From assembly GCF_025753795.1 (NCBI RefSeq), contig NZ_JAOWPS010000007.1, forward strand, positions 62,001 through 126,000: a DNA stretch of 64,000 nt, written 5' to 3'. This DNA is from Mesorhizobium sp. YC-39. Its GTDB lineage: Bacteria; Pseudomonadota; Alphaproteobacteria; Rhizobiales; Rhizobiaceae. The position numbers were made by a program, and so were the translations under genes. Below are positions 16,666 to 25,594 of the stretch, one piece after another. The first letter of the stretch is position 1. The number at the start of each line of letters is the position of its first letter. The notes below the pieces were generated by a model. It was not told the DNA's origin and searched no databases. It worked only from the letters and a program-made list of their open reading frames with translations.

Positions 16666-17496
16666 ATGACGCGCATCGACACCTTTGAAATAAGAGACAC
16701 CGTGGTACGTGTGTCTGGAGCAGGAACACCACTGGTCTTTGTCCATGGATTCACGACCACAGCCGAATTCTGGCGAGAACAAATCGAGGCGTTCTCGTCG
16801 CGATACAGGGTCATCAGGATCAATTTGCCCGGACATGGTGCATCCCCGCGCCGCAAGCGACGCGACTACACGGTACCGGCCTTTGCGGAGGATGTCCTGG
16901 AAGTGTATCGCGCCCTGGAAATCGGCGAGGCTATTCTCGTTGGCCTTTCGATGGGAGGGACCGTGGCTCAGAGTTTTACGCTTTCCCACCCCGAACGCGT
17001 GCGAGCGCTTGTGCTTGTCGGGGCTACATCACATGGGCTAGGCGAGCACGTAAATGCCGACAGTGTGCTGACGGCAATCGATGAGCTGGGAGTCGTTACG
17101 GCGAGCCAGAATGTCATCCAAAAATCTTTCGGCCGGGCCGCAAGCGCTGAGCTCGTGGCATTTGCCAAGGAAGAGGTCGCGCAAACTCCGGACTTCGTGG
17201 CGCGCCAGGCGATCGCCTCACTCAATGCATCGGACAGTCGCCTCAGGCTCGGAGAGATCCGCGTCCCGACCCTGGTCGTCGTCGGGAATGAGGACGTCAT
17301 CACGCCTCCGAGTGAATCGGTTATTTTGGCGGAAGGAATTCCCGATAGCCAGCTTGAGATCGTCGCCGAGGCGGGCCACTTCCCGATGCTTGAGCAGCCC
17401 GAGGTTTTCAACCGCGTGCTCGACGAATTCCTCGTCGAGAACATCAGCCGATCCCGTCTGATGGGAGGCGCTGGCCTCTCTCAGCAAACTGTTTGA
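16666..17496 (+). CDS. Alpha/beta hydrolase
   Basis: Start at 16666 (MTRIDTFEIRD), seven bases after a strong GGAGG-type ribosome site; 276 residues. Fold markers are the oxyanion region VFVHGFTTTAEFW, the nucleophile elbow GLSMGG, the acid in VVGNEDVITP and the base in AEAGHFPMLEQP. It could be an esterase, lactonase or carbon-carbon hydrolase; the sequence does not fix which. It is the first gene behind the sigma-54 promoter and is followed after 13 bases by an MHS transporter, so it likely processes a substrate that the transporter imports. Confidence 0.88.
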   Translation: MTRIDTFEIRDTVVRVSGAGTPLVFVHGFTTTAEFWREQIEAFSSRYRVIRINLPGHGASPRRKRRDYTVPAFAEDVLEVYRALEIGEAILVGLSMGGTVAQSFTLSHPERVRALVLVGATSHGLGEHVNADSVLTAIDELGVVTASQNVIQKSFGRAASAELVAFAKEEVAQTPDFVARQAIASLNASDSRLRLGEIRVPTLVVVGNEDVITPPSESVILAEGIPDSQLEIVAEAGHFPMLEQPEVFNRVLDEFLVENISRSRLMGGAGLSQQTV

Positions 17497-17509
17497 TTGG
17501 GAGGTTCAA

Positions 17510-19126
17510 ATGTCCTTTCAAAGTATCACTGCCGCTTCGCAATCGCACGATCTCGACCGCGACACCAAGCGGATCGTCTTTGCCGCCGCCTTGGGAACCG
17601 TGTTCGAATGGTATGATTTCTTCATCTACGGCTCCCTTGCCGTATTGTTCAGCACCCTGTTTTTCCCCAAAGGCAATGAAACGGCTGCATTGCTCGCTGC
17701 ACTGGCGACCTTCGGGGCGGGCTTCGTCCTTCGTCCCTTCGGAGCCGTTGTGTTTGGCCGGCTGGGTGATCTTGTCGGTCGCAAGAAAACGTTTCTCGTG
17801 ACCATGCTGGTCATGGGCTTTGCTACGGTAGCGGTCGGTTTTTTGCCGACATTCGAGTCCATCGGGTGGGCCGCTCCGATACTCCTGGTCTGTCTGCGGC
17901 TGTTGCAGGGGCTGGCCGTCGGCGGCGAGTTCGGCGGTGCCGTCACCTACGTCGCCGAGCACGCCGATGTGGAAAGGCGAGGCTTCACGACGAGCTGGAT
18001 CCAGATCACCGCGACATTCGGCCTGTTCCTGTCGCTGATAGTGATCGTCTTGTGTCGTGCTTCCATGTCAGCGGAAGACTTCGCAAACTGGGGCTGGCGC
18101 ATACCATTCATCGGCTCGATCGTCCTTCTGTTGCTGTCGCTCTACATTCGTCTCAAACTGCAGGAATCACCTATCTTCCAGGAGATGAAGGCACAGGGCA
18201 AAGGTTCGAAGAATCCGATCGCCGATACATTTGCCGACGGCCGAAACCTGCGCCATGTGCTCGTTGCGATCTTCGGCGCCGTCGCTGGTCAGGCGGTAAT
18301 TTGGTATACGGGGCATTTCTACAGTCTTTATTTCATGACCACGACGCTGAGGATGAGCCAGGACCAGGCAAGCTTCTACCTTCTAACGGCACTCGCTTTG
18401 GGAACGCCGTTCTTCCTCTTCTTCGGTTGGCTGTCCGACAAGGTCGGACGCAAGTGGATCGTGGTGACGGGTTGCGCGCTGTCAGCCCTGCTGATCATAC
18501 CGCTCTTCCAGGGCCTTGCGAGCTACGGGAACCCTGCGCTCTCACAGTTCCGCTCGAAGACGTCAGTGGTGCTAACTGGCAATGACTGCCGCCAGGATCA
18601 GTCGTTCGTCGGGCAGCTTTTCCGACCGAAGGCAGCGACACACTGCCAGACGGTGAAGGCGCTGCTAACGGCGCACGCCGTCCCCTACACCATCAACACC
18701 GACGCTGAACCCCTTCGCATCCAGATCAACGATGACGCACCCAAAACCTTCGATGATGCCGCACTCCTTGCGGCATTGACCGAAAAGGGCATGCCGCCGG
18801 CAAATACACCCGCCCAGCCCAACGGCCCCATGGTGGTCGCTGTTCTGTTCGCTTTGATCTTTCTTGCGACGATGGTCTACGGACCGCTCGGGGCATTGTT
18901 GGTCGAGTTGTTTCCTGTCCGGATCCGCTACAGCGGGGTGTCGGTCGCCCTGCAACTTGGCAACGGTTGGATTGGTGGATTCGCGCCCTTTGTGGCAACA
19001 GCTGTCGTCATCGCGACCGGCGATATTTTCGGTGGCCTATGGTACACCGTCGCGTTTGCCGGTTTGACCGCGGTTATCGGGGCGTTTCTGCTCCCAGAGA
19101 CCCGTGGCCGCGACTTGAGTAACTAG
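17510..19126 (+). CDS. MFS transporter of the metabolite:H+ symporter (MHS) family with an enlarged loop
   Basis: The 538-residue membrane protein begins with GTVFEWYDFFIYGSLAVLF, a signature of MHS symporters, and has FGRLGDLVGRKK in the first cytoplasmic loop and WLSDKVGRKW after the central loop. A roughly 100-residue hydrophilic insert (about residues 345-450, with two cysteines and a proline-rich end) separates late membrane helices and should be periplasmic or external. MHS proteins take up organic acids, betaines and similar solutes. The gene lies between the hydrolase and a PLP enzyme, suggesting uptake of their shared substrate. Confidence 0.87.
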   Translation: MSFQSITAASQSHDLDRDTKRIVFAAALGTVFEWYDFFIYGSLAVLFSTLFFPKGNETAALLAALATFGAGFVLRPFGAVVFGRLGDLVGRKKTFLVTMLVMGFATVAVGFLPTFESIGWAAPILLVCLRLLQGLAVGGEFGGAVTYVAEHADVERRGFTTSWIQITATFGLFLSLIVIVLCRASMSAEDFANWGWRIPFIGSIVLLLLSLYIRLKLQESPIFQEMKAQGKGSKNPIADTFADGRNLRHVLVAIFGAVAGQAVIWYTGHFYSLYFMTTTLRMSQDQASFYLLTALALGTPFFLFFGWLSDKVGRKWIVVTGCALSALLIIPLFQGLASYGNPALSQFRSKTSVVLTGNDCRQDQSFVGQLFRPKAATHCQTVKALLTAHAVPYTINTDAEPLRIQINDDAPKTFDDAALLAALTEKGMPPANTPAQPNGPMVVAVLFALIFLATMVYGPLGALLVELFPVRIRYSGVSVALQLGNGWIGGFAPFVATAVVIATGDIFGGLWYTVAFAGLTAVIGAFLLPETRGRDLSN

Positions 19127-19144
19127 GGCGGCGGAATAGAAGGC

Positions 19145-19170
19145 CGCGGCGCTGTCCCAACGGCGCCGCG
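19145..19170 (+). terminator. GC-rich hairpin after the MHS transporter gene
   Basis: CGCGGCGC and GCGCCGCG form an 8-bp stem around a 10-base loop, 19 bases after the transporter stop. There is no following T-run, so it may be an intergenic processing or stabilising hairpin rather than a full terminator. Confidence 0.4.
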
Positions 19171-19208
19171 TGCGTCGCGCGCGGATCAACCTTGCCCCCT
19201 AGAACCAA

Positions 19209-20534
19209 GTGATGAGCGACATCATGTCAGGACCAGCGACACCAAATTCCGAAAAGCTCTATGCGCGTGCCCGCGAGGTCATGCCTGGCGGGAACACGCG
19301 CACCACCGTCTATCGCAAACCGCATCAAATCTATGCAAGGCGCGGCGATGGCTGCCGGATCACCGACATCGACCGCCATGTCCGGATCGATGCCTTGGGC
19401 AACTCCACCTCTCTGATCCATGGCTATGGCAATCGCCAAATCCTCGAGGCGGCTACACGGCAGCTTGAAGCCGGAACGTGTTTCGGCATGCCTACCGAGA
19501 GCGAAATCCGGCTGTCTGAAATTCTGTGCGATCGTCTGCCGTCCGTCGAGCAGCTTCGCTACACAAATTCCGGCACCGAAGCGGTGATGAACGCTATCAA
19601 GGCGGCGCGCGCCTATACCGGCCGACCGAAAATAGCAAAATGCGAGGGCGCCTATCACGGAACGTACGACCCGGCCGAGACAAGTCTGGACGCCAGTCCA
19701 GCTACCTGGGGGGATATCGATAGGCCGGGATCCGTGCCGGCAGCCGAGGGGACACCCCAAGGGGTGCTCGACGATGTCGTCGTCATTCCCTTCAACAACA
19801 CCCCGGTCGCCGAGGCAATCCTGCGTGCCAGCGGCAACAGCCTCGCCGCCGTGCTTGTCGATGTGATGCCAAACCGCGCTGGCCTCGTGCCGGCAAAGTC
19901 CGACTATCTGGCGATGCTGCGGCGGGTCACGCGCGAACTCGGGGCCTTGTTGATTCTCGATGAGGTCATCACGTTTCGCCTTGGCTACAATGGCGCTCAG
20001 GGCCGTTTCGACATCGACCCGGACCTTACCACGCTCGGCAAGATCATCGGCGGCGGCTTTGCAATCGGCGCCATCGGCGGGCTGGCGGAAGTGATGTCGG
20101 TGTTCGATCCGAGCAAGGGCAAACCCGCTGTTCCTCATGGCGGGACGTTCAGTGCCAATCCCATGTCGATGTCGGCCGGTATAGCCGCTCTGGAGGAATT
20201 GACACCCGCCGCATTCGAGAAGCTCGAGGCGCTCGGTGATCGCTTCGACCAGGGTATTCGTGCGTGTTTTGCTCGACACGGGATCAAGGGGCAAGTTACC
20301 GGGCTGGGCTCGCTACGCCGTTTCCACCTGACGCACGCACCGTTGAGCGACTACCGTTCCACATTCGCAGCGGCGGATGGCGCCGCGCGGGTTTTGGCGC
20401 TCGCTAAGGTATTGTTCGACGAAGGCGTGATCATTTCAGGCAACGGATTGATGGCGTTCTCCACCGCCATGGAGGGCGCGGATATCGACGAGATAGTACG
20501 GGCCTTCGACCGAGCATTGCCGGCTTTCGCCTGA
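19209..20534 (+). CDS. Class III PLP enzyme of the glutamate-1-semialdehyde aminomutase (HemL)-like group
   Basis: The 441-residue protein shows VMPGGNTRTTVYR near the start, the PLP phosphate-binding TNSGTEAVMNAIKAARAYTGR, LILDEVITFRLG with the PLP aspartate, and the Schiff-base lysine in LTTLGKIIGGGFAIGAIGG. These belong to the HemL-like branch of class III aminotransferases. Rhizobia carry a separate haem-pathway hemL in the core genome, so a copy in this catabolic cassette is more likely a secondary aminomutase or aminotransferase acting on a beta- or omega-amino acid. It is the last intact gene behind the sigma-54 promoter; a beta-keto-acid cleavage enzyme remnant follows. Confidence 0.82.
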   Translation: MMSDIMSGPATPNSEKLYARAREVMPGGNTRTTVYRKPHQIYARRGDGCRITDIDRHVRIDALGNSTSLIHGYGNRQILEAATRQLEAGTCFGMPTESEIRLSEILCDRLPSVEQLRYTNSGTEAVMNAIKAARAYTGRPKIAKCEGAYHGTYDPAETSLDASPATWGDIDRPGSVPAAEGTPQGVLDDVVVIPFNNTPVAEAILRASGNSLAAVLVDVMPNRAGLVPAKSDYLAMLRRVTRELGALLILDEVITFRLGYNGAQGRFDIDPDLTTLGKIIGGGFAIGAIGGLAEVMSVFDPSKGKPAVPHGGTFSANPMSMSAGIAALEELTPAAFEKLEALGDRFDQGIRACFARHGIKGQVTGLGSLRRFHLTHAPLSDYRSTFAAADGAARVLALAKVLFDEGVIISGNGLMAFSTAMEGADIDEIVRAFDRALPAFA

Positions 20535-20745
20535 TGACCTACGCAATATGATTGGGAAGCTGTCGGCAGAGCGAACGGCACTGTTTGTTGGTGCAGACCG
20601 CTTATCCCGTTCGCCTCAGGTGGCCACAATATATGGTGCTGCGTCTGTCGCCCTTCTCCCAGCCGAATAGCCAGACTGGGCCAAGGTGGCACGATTCGGG
20701 TGTTGCCAGCATCCCGCCGATTCGCGATTGATGCAGTCCTATGTG
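20535..20745. other. Intergenic stretch, no gene seen
   Basis: Between the aminomutase-like gene and the BKACE remnant; no reading frame with a recognisable domain. It probably holds scrambled DNA from the deletion that removed most of the BKACE gene. Confidence 0.45.
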
Positions 20746-20916
20746 CTCGGTGGCGATGTCCGGATCGGTATGGAGGACACGACCCAGATGTCGCTGACTG
20801 AGCTCGTGAAGAGCAATGCCGAACTCGTCGAGAAAGCGAAATGGCACTTGGAACGGCTTGGTGCGCCGGTCGCCGGCCCAGCTTCAGGGCAATCTCGGCT
20901 GTCGCAAAAGGCCTAG
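20746..20916 (+). pseudogene. Beta-keto acid cleavage enzyme (BKACE, DUF849) C-terminal remnant
   Basis: The frame encodes YVLGGDVRIGMEDTTQMSLT and SNAELVEKAKWHLERLGAPV, which match the last helix-strand block of BKACE proteins (GGHVRVGLEDN, then SNAELVEKA and a final LGR-V-P stretch). The rest of the enzyme is missing. BKACE enzymes split beta-keto acids with acetyl-CoA and often stand beside PLP aminotransferases, so this may once have completed the pathway of the upstream cassette. Confidence 0.6.
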
Positions 20917-20985
20917 CTTCTTGTATTAGGGGTCAAATCCTCACTTCGCTTGACACGAAGCGGACATTTGGGTCCGTGGAAACCG

Positions 20986-21936
20986 CTAGACGGCCGCCAG
21001 AGTAGAATTTCCAAACAGTCTCTCAGGTGAGGAAGCCATGCGAGATGCCTCATCTAACATCATTTCCCGCATCCAAATGCTTGCGGGGTCGCTGCTGTGA
21101 AGCGCAGGCCATTGGATGGCCTCCTTCAATGAGGGAAGTGGCAGCGGAAGCTCCATTATCTGCAGGGGTATTGTTTTTGCGAAATGCTGAGCCAGTCGCA
21201 AGGGTATCGTCGCTATACGGTTGGTGCCTGATAGAACGGGCGGGATCATGCTAAAGCCCTGTACGACGATCTCTATTCGTCTCTTGATACCGTGCTCGAG
21301 CAAGTACCACTCCTCGATGGACGGCCTCAGGGTGTTCCCGAATTTGACCGCGACGTGCCCCATCGACATGTATCGGTCGAATGTAAATGGCTCGGATAGC
21401 GGCTTATTCGTGCCGCAGGCTACGCATACGAATATATCCTCGAACAGTGCTTCACGAGGCTGCTTCGACATGAAGAGTTCCGGCATGATCAAAAAATCGA
21501 CGTCGCCGCGCCGGAGAAGCTGATCGTAGTCGTCGGCAAGAGGCAGACAATCGAAGGTGACCTCGGGAGCTTCCCGCGCAGTACGCTCTACGATCGTCTT
21601 AAAAAACACCAGTGTGATGAAATCCGAAAGGATGATCCTGAAGCGGCGACCCGATTTGGCTGGGATAAACAGATCCTTGGAAATAACGGAGAGCTGGATG
21701 TGCAGCAGGGCCTCGCGCACCGTGATGGCAAGCGCTTCCGCACGCGGTGTTGGGATAAGTTCACGACCATGCATCGTAAACAGGTCATCGTTGAAATAGG
21801 CCCGTAACCGGGCGACGGCAGCGCTCATCGCTGGCTGACTGAGGTTGATGTTGCGCGCCGCCGCCGTGAGGTTGCGCTCGGTCATCAGAGCGTCGAGTGC
21901 CACCAGGAGATTTAGATCAAGGCCTTTGAACCGCAT
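20986..21936 (-). CDS. nodD: NodD, LysR-type nodulation regulator
   Basis: The 316-residue protein opens with MRFKGLDLNLLVALDALMT and continues with a LysR helix-turn-helix (AAARNINLSQPAMSAAVARLR), matching NodD closely. NodD binds nod boxes and, when plant flavonoids are present, activates nodulation genes. A full nod box starts five bases upstream of its start codon and faces away, so NodD should sit on its own control region, as in many rhizobia. The C-terminal inducer-binding domain appears complete, so the gene looks functional. Confidence 0.96.
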   Translation of the reverse strand: MRFKGLDLNLLVALDALMTERNLTAAARNINLSQPAMSAAVARLRAYFNDDLFTMHGRELIPTPRAEALAITVREALLHIQLSVISKDLFIPAKSGRRFRIILSDFITLVFFKTIVERTAREAPEVTFDCLPLADDYDQLLRRGDVDFLIMPELFMSKQPREALFEDIFVCVACGTNKPLSEPFTFDRYMSMGHVAVKFGNTLRPSIEEWYLLEHGIKRRIEIVVQGFSMIPPVLSGTNRIATIPLRLAQHFAKTIPLQIMELPLPLPSLKEAIQWPALHSSDPASIWMREMMLDEASRMASSPERLFGNSTLAAV

Positions 21937-21941
21937 GTCTT

Positions 21942-21990
21942 ATCCATAGGGTGGATGCGTGGCATCCAAACAATCGATTTTAGGAATTAG
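21942..21990 (+). promoter_or_regulatory. nod box 1, upstream of the acyltransferase gene
   Basis: The site starts ATCCATAGGGTGGATGCGTG and continues with the core ATCCAAACAATCGATTTTA, the classical nod-box arrangement of about 47 bases. It lies between nodD and the OafA-like acyltransferase gene, 120 bases before the latter's start. About 150 bases from here onward are repeated before nodA. Confidence 0.93.
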
Positions 21991-22114
21991 TGAGCATGCG
22001 TCATTAGAAGCATCGACCCCCCGAAATCAAGTGCCACAGCGGTGCATTCTTGGCGGCGCAGGAAGGACGGGCATTGGTTAGAGCACCCACCACATCTGGA
22101 ACGCAGTCCCATGC
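21955..22114. repeat. Nod-box leader repeat, copy 1
   Basis: From the nod-box core on, the DNA aligns with 25318-25480: both have CATTAGAAG after the box, then GACGG(G/A)CATTG(G/A)TTAGAGCA and CCACATCTGGAACGCA. The acyltransferase start codon falls at the end of this copy. A promoter and leader duplication explains two genes under one flavonoid signal. Confidence 0.85.
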
Positions 22115-24051
22115 CGCGAGAGTTTCGATCTGATATCCAGGCCTTGCGGGGTCTGGCTGTTTTGCTGGTTGTCCTCTACCATGCTCGCCTTGGGCCGTTC
22201 GCCGCGGGTTACCTGGGCGTTGATATTTTTTTCGTGATTTCGGGCTTCCTGATCACCGGCCTCATCAGGACGCAGCTTGAGCAATCACGATTCAGTTTTT
22301 GGGAATTCTATTATCGACGTGCGAAGCGTCTGTTGCCCGCTGCCTATGTCGTCATTGCGCTCACGACGATCGCTGCGCCTTTCTTGCTGTCCGAAGTGAG
22401 CCTGAGGGAGTTCCAAAATCAAGTCCTCGGGGCGCTCACATTCTCCGGCAATATCGTTCTCTGGTTCCAATGCGACTATTTCGGCGGAGCCGCCGATACG
22501 ATGCCACTACTGCATGTTTGGTCGCTTGGTGTTGAAGAGCAGTATTATCTGCTGCTGCCTGCCTTCTTGGCCTTGGCTCCCCGAAGATGGTGGCTGATAG
22601 GAGTCAGTTCACTCCTCGTTGCCAGCCTAGCTCTATGTCTATACGTGGCCTCTTATGACCCATCCACTGCATTCTATCTTCTACCCACCCGATTTTGGGA
22701 AATGGCCCTCGGTTCATTCGGAGCCTTGCTTCCCGCCAGCCCTTGGGTGACTGCCAAGCTTTCGAAGCTGCGCCTCCCCGCGCTCGTACTTCTTCTCTTT
22801 CTTCCCATTACCCCTGTTGGTTCCCAGCACCCGGGCGTGGACGCCGCTTTGGTTTGCTTGGCAACCCTGATCCTCCTGCTCGCGCCCAGCAGGGATAACG
22901 CGGCGATTCGAGGCATGGCAAGGATAGGGGATGTATCGTACTCGCTTTATCTGGTCCACTGGCCTGTGCTTGTCTATGTGCGGGCTGTTTGGCTGTCAGA
23001 TGCTCCTGCCCTTGCGATCTACGCGGCAGTTGCTTTCTCATTTGTTGCGGGCTGGGCTCTCTACCGCTTCGTGGAGGAGCCGTTCCGGCGGGGGTTCGTC
23101 ACGTCTCGTCGACGGCTGGCCCGAGGACTTGTTGCCGCATCCGTTGTTCTTGGCTTGTCACCTTCAGTCGCCATCGCCGCAATCCAGAACAATGTTGACT
23201 TTGCCAAGATCCGGCAGATCAATAGCGGTTTGGGACCAGCATGTGTTTTCAAGCCAGGATCGCTTCCTCGGGAAATCCCCAAGAACTGCCAGACGGTAGG
23301 CAGGCCCCAATTGCTGGTTTGGGGCGATTCATTTGCCATGGCACTCGTTCCCGGCTTGGCCAAGACAGTCGGCGAAGGCGGACTGGCGCAGCTCACGATG
23401 AGTGCATGCTTCCCCGCCATTGGCATTGCTGCCTTCTCGAAGACGTCAACAGAGTCTCCTTATTATCCCCGTGCCTTCGGCGAGGACTGCATGCGCTTCA
23501 ATGACAGTGTTCTGGATGTCTTGAAACGTCGGCCCGAGATCACGACCGTTGCCATTTCAAGCCCATTTGCCACGCCTGTGTCGACGGACTTCATGCTTCT
23601 TAAGAAGAGCAATGGTACTTTCACGGAGGTTGACGCTTCTCTAGATGTAGCAGTCGATGGTATCAAGGCTCTCATCGAAGCCGTTCGAGCGCAGGGCAAG
23701 CGAGTGGTTGTTGTTGCCCCTCCGCCAGTCGCAAGCTTCGATATCGGCGATTGCCTTGAGCGAAAGTCGCTGGGAAGTTTTATGATCGGGCCCTACAGTG
23801 ACTGTAAAATATATGTAAGTGATTACCTCCAGATAAGATCCAGAACTCTTGAGCTATTGAAACAAGTTTCCTTGAAGGCTGACGTAGAGGTTATTTCCTA
23901 CCGCGACTTCCTCTGCGATGAGACCACATGCAAGACCGAGATAGATGGCAAATTCCTTTATCGCGACAGCGGGCATCTTTCCTATGAAGGATCAGAAATC
24001 ATTGCTCGCCAGACAAGACTTGCTGAGAAGCTGATCAGGGCTGCTCGTTAG
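22111..24051 (+). CDS. OafA/YrhL-type acyltransferase 3 with C-terminal SGNH domain, nod-box controlled
   Basis: Start set at 22111 (MPREFRSDIQALRG), just after the repeated leader; 646 residues. The N-terminal 350 or so residues are an acyltransferase 3 membrane domain with RGLAVLLVVLYHARLG, YLGVDIFFVISGFLITG and many hydrophobic helices. Residues from about 400 on form an SGNH domain with the nucleophile motif WGDSFAMAL and the late catalytic pair in RDSGHLSYEG. Such two-domain proteins O-acetylate cell-surface glycans. Known Nod-factor acetyltransferases NodX and NolL are shorter and lack the SGNH part. Nod-box control suggests modification of Nod factor or of a surface polysaccharide during infection. 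Confidence 0.85.
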   Translation: MPREFRSDIQALRGLAVLLVVLYHARLGPFAAGYLGVDIFFVISGFLITGLIRTQLEQSRFSFWEFYYRRAKRLLPAAYVVIALTTIAAPFLLSEVSLREFQNQVLGALTFSGNIVLWFQCDYFGGAADTMPLLHVWSLGVEEQYYLLLPAFLALAPRRWWLIGVSSLLVASLALCLYVASYDPSTAFYLLPTRFWEMALGSFGALLPASPWVTAKLSKLRLPALVLLLFLPITPVGSQHPGVDAALVCLATLILLLAPSRDNAAIRGMARIGDVSYSLYLVHWPVLVYVRAVWLSDAPALAIYAAVAFSFVAGWALYRFVEEPFRRGFVTSRRRLARGLVAASVVLGLSPSVAIAAIQNNVDFAKIRQINSGLGPACVFKPGSLPREIPKNCQTVGRPQLLVWGDSFAMALVPGLAKTVGEGGLAQLTMSACFPAIGIAAFSKTSTESPYYPRAFGEDCMRFNDSVLDVLKRRPEITTVAISSPFATPVSTDFMLLKKSNGTFTEVDASLDVAVDGIKALIEAVRAQGKRVVVVAPPPVASFDIGDCLERKSLGSFMIGPYSDCKIYVSDYLQIRSRTLELLKQVSLKADVEVISYRDFLCDETTCKTEIDGKFLYRDSGHLSYEGSEIIARQTRLAEKLIRAAR

Positions 24052-24153
24052 AGCCTGACCCGAAACTCGGGCTTGGACGTGGAAGCGGTTGAGTGGCTCT
24101 GTCCGTTGCGATTCGCTTGAGTTGTCTAGACTTGAGCGGGATCGCGACATGGG

Positions 24154-24423
24154 TTGGACGGAGGCCACACGCAGGCAATATTGCTGCGCGGGCCAGCGGG
24201 AGTAAACGCATTGACCGACAGGGAATGGGCGTTGATCGAGCCGTTCATGCCTGGAGCGAAGGCGACCGGACGACCACGGACGACCGAGATGCGGACAATC
24301 GTGGACGCGCTCCTCTATATCGATCGCCTGGACGGGCTGCCAGTGACGGGCATTACCGGACCGCTTCCCGCCGGTTTCGACGGTCCAACGCTATTGTATG
24401 CCTTGCGAGACAATGGGCTGTAG
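24154..24423 (+). pseudogene. IS5-family transposase N-terminal remnant
   Basis: ALTDREWALIEPFMPGAKAT and TTEMRTIVDALLYIDRLDG match the start of IS5-type transposases, and the frame ends in YALRDNGL where relatives have W-RDNGLW. The middle is partly scrambled and the DDE domain is absent. An IS30-type remnant abuts it on the other strand, suggesting one element landed in or beside the other. Confidence 0.75.
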
Positions 24424-25118
24424 AGGACTAGCAACTCGTCAAGCGCCTCTGCCGGCGTTTTCCAACTCAGGGTCTTTCTCGGCCGGGCATTGAGGGCCGC
24501 CACGGCGGCGATCCTCGTCGGCGCGGTGGATGCTCAGGTCGGGGCCTTTCGGGAAGTGCTGACGCAGCAGTCCATTGGTGTTCTCGTTGGTTCCGCGCTG
24601 CCATGGCCTTGCGGATCGCAGAAGTAGAACTAGACACCCGCATCGATCATCAGACGATCGTGCTGGGTCATGCCCCGCAAGCCGGGGAAGATGCATTAGC
24701 ATCGTGAAGCGCGTCGCTCGACTAGCGTGCCCGTCGCGATCTGCCAAGACCGAGGATGAGGTCTCCCTCCCAATGTCCCGGCACCGCTCGATCGGCCGCT
24801 TCGGCGGGGACGCTGACTGACCATGATTTCCGGCGAGATAAGGCCCTTGCCTCGCCTACGTACGCGCGCCCTGCGGACCCGTAATACACGTCCTGTTCGC
24901 AAGCAGGCCGTCAGCTAGCGGCGCAGCACTCCGCAGCCCCCCGAACGAAGAAGGCCTGATGGATGGCTTCGTGGCTGATGCGCATCGTCTTGTCGTCCGG
25001 GAAGTCGATCAGCAAGCGTCGGCAATCTGCTCCGGGCGCCAGGCCCTGGCCCATCGCCGATCCTTTCGCGGGCCATGCCGGCGGCCCTTCCATCGTCGCG
25101 GCTGAGTTTGCGGTGCAT
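24424..25118 (-). pseudogene. IS30-family transposase, multiply frameshifted remnant
   Basis: Pieces in several minus-strand frames together resemble an IS30 transposase. From N to C they are MRISHEAIHQAFFVRGAAE, a basic RGKGLISPEIM block, RPWQRGTNENTNGLLRQHFP with the end of the DDE core, and ALNARPRKTLSWKTPAEALD. No single frame spans the gene, so it is inactive. It fills most of the gap between the acyltransferase gene and the nodA promoter and probably explains how these genes became separated. Confidence 0.8.
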
Positions 25119-25306
25119 GAGCAGGCGGTCGGGAAGTGGAGGTGCCGTCCTTAAGGATCGCTTGGACTTGCGCTGGGAGGGCGTCGCGATCTCAAGGGAT
25201 AATCAGCACCTTATGGATCGGATGACGGCTTGGATGGACGGGGGAGAAGTTCGCGGCATCCATCCTGAACAGCTGGGTAAGGGCCTCCAGCCGCATGACC
25301 GCATCC

Positions 25307-25354
25307 ATCCAAAGCGTGGATGCGGTCTATCCAAACAATCGATTTTACAAATCC
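25307..25354 (+). promoter_or_regulatory. nod box 2, upstream of nodABCSUIJ
   Basis: The site starts ATCCAAAGCGTGGATGCGGT and contains the core ATCCAAACAATCGATTTTAC. It sits 240 bases before nodA and should drive the whole nodABCSUIJ run. Just upstream, CCGCATGACCGCATCC resembles the nodD start region before nod box 1, hinting that the copied segment included the first bases of nodD. Confidence 0.95.
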
Positions 25355-25480
25355 ATGAGCGTGATACATTAGAAGATCGTCAACTGAGCGAAACCAAGTA
25401 CTCCAGCTGTACATTTCCTGGGCGGCACAACAAAGACGGACATTGATTAGAGCATCACCACATCTGGAACGCAATGCCCT
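25318..25480. repeat. Nod-box leader repeat, copy 2
   Basis: Diverged copy of the leader at 21955-22114 (shared blocks after the nod box include CATTAGAAG and CCACATCTGGAACGCA). The resemblance stops before nodA, whose start lies about 115 bases further on. Confidence 0.85.
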
Positions 25481-25594
25481 GAAGGGTTCCATCCGCCCAA
25501 TTGCCCGACATCACGATCGCTGACGACGGCCTCTGCTGCGTCGAACGTGTGATCAGGCGTCTTAAACAAACAGCAAAAATAGGGAAGTCTTTAC

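Noticed and set aside
19227..20294. Minus-strand frame of 355 codons
   Set aside because: Antisense shadow of the HemL-like gene, which has all PLP motifs.
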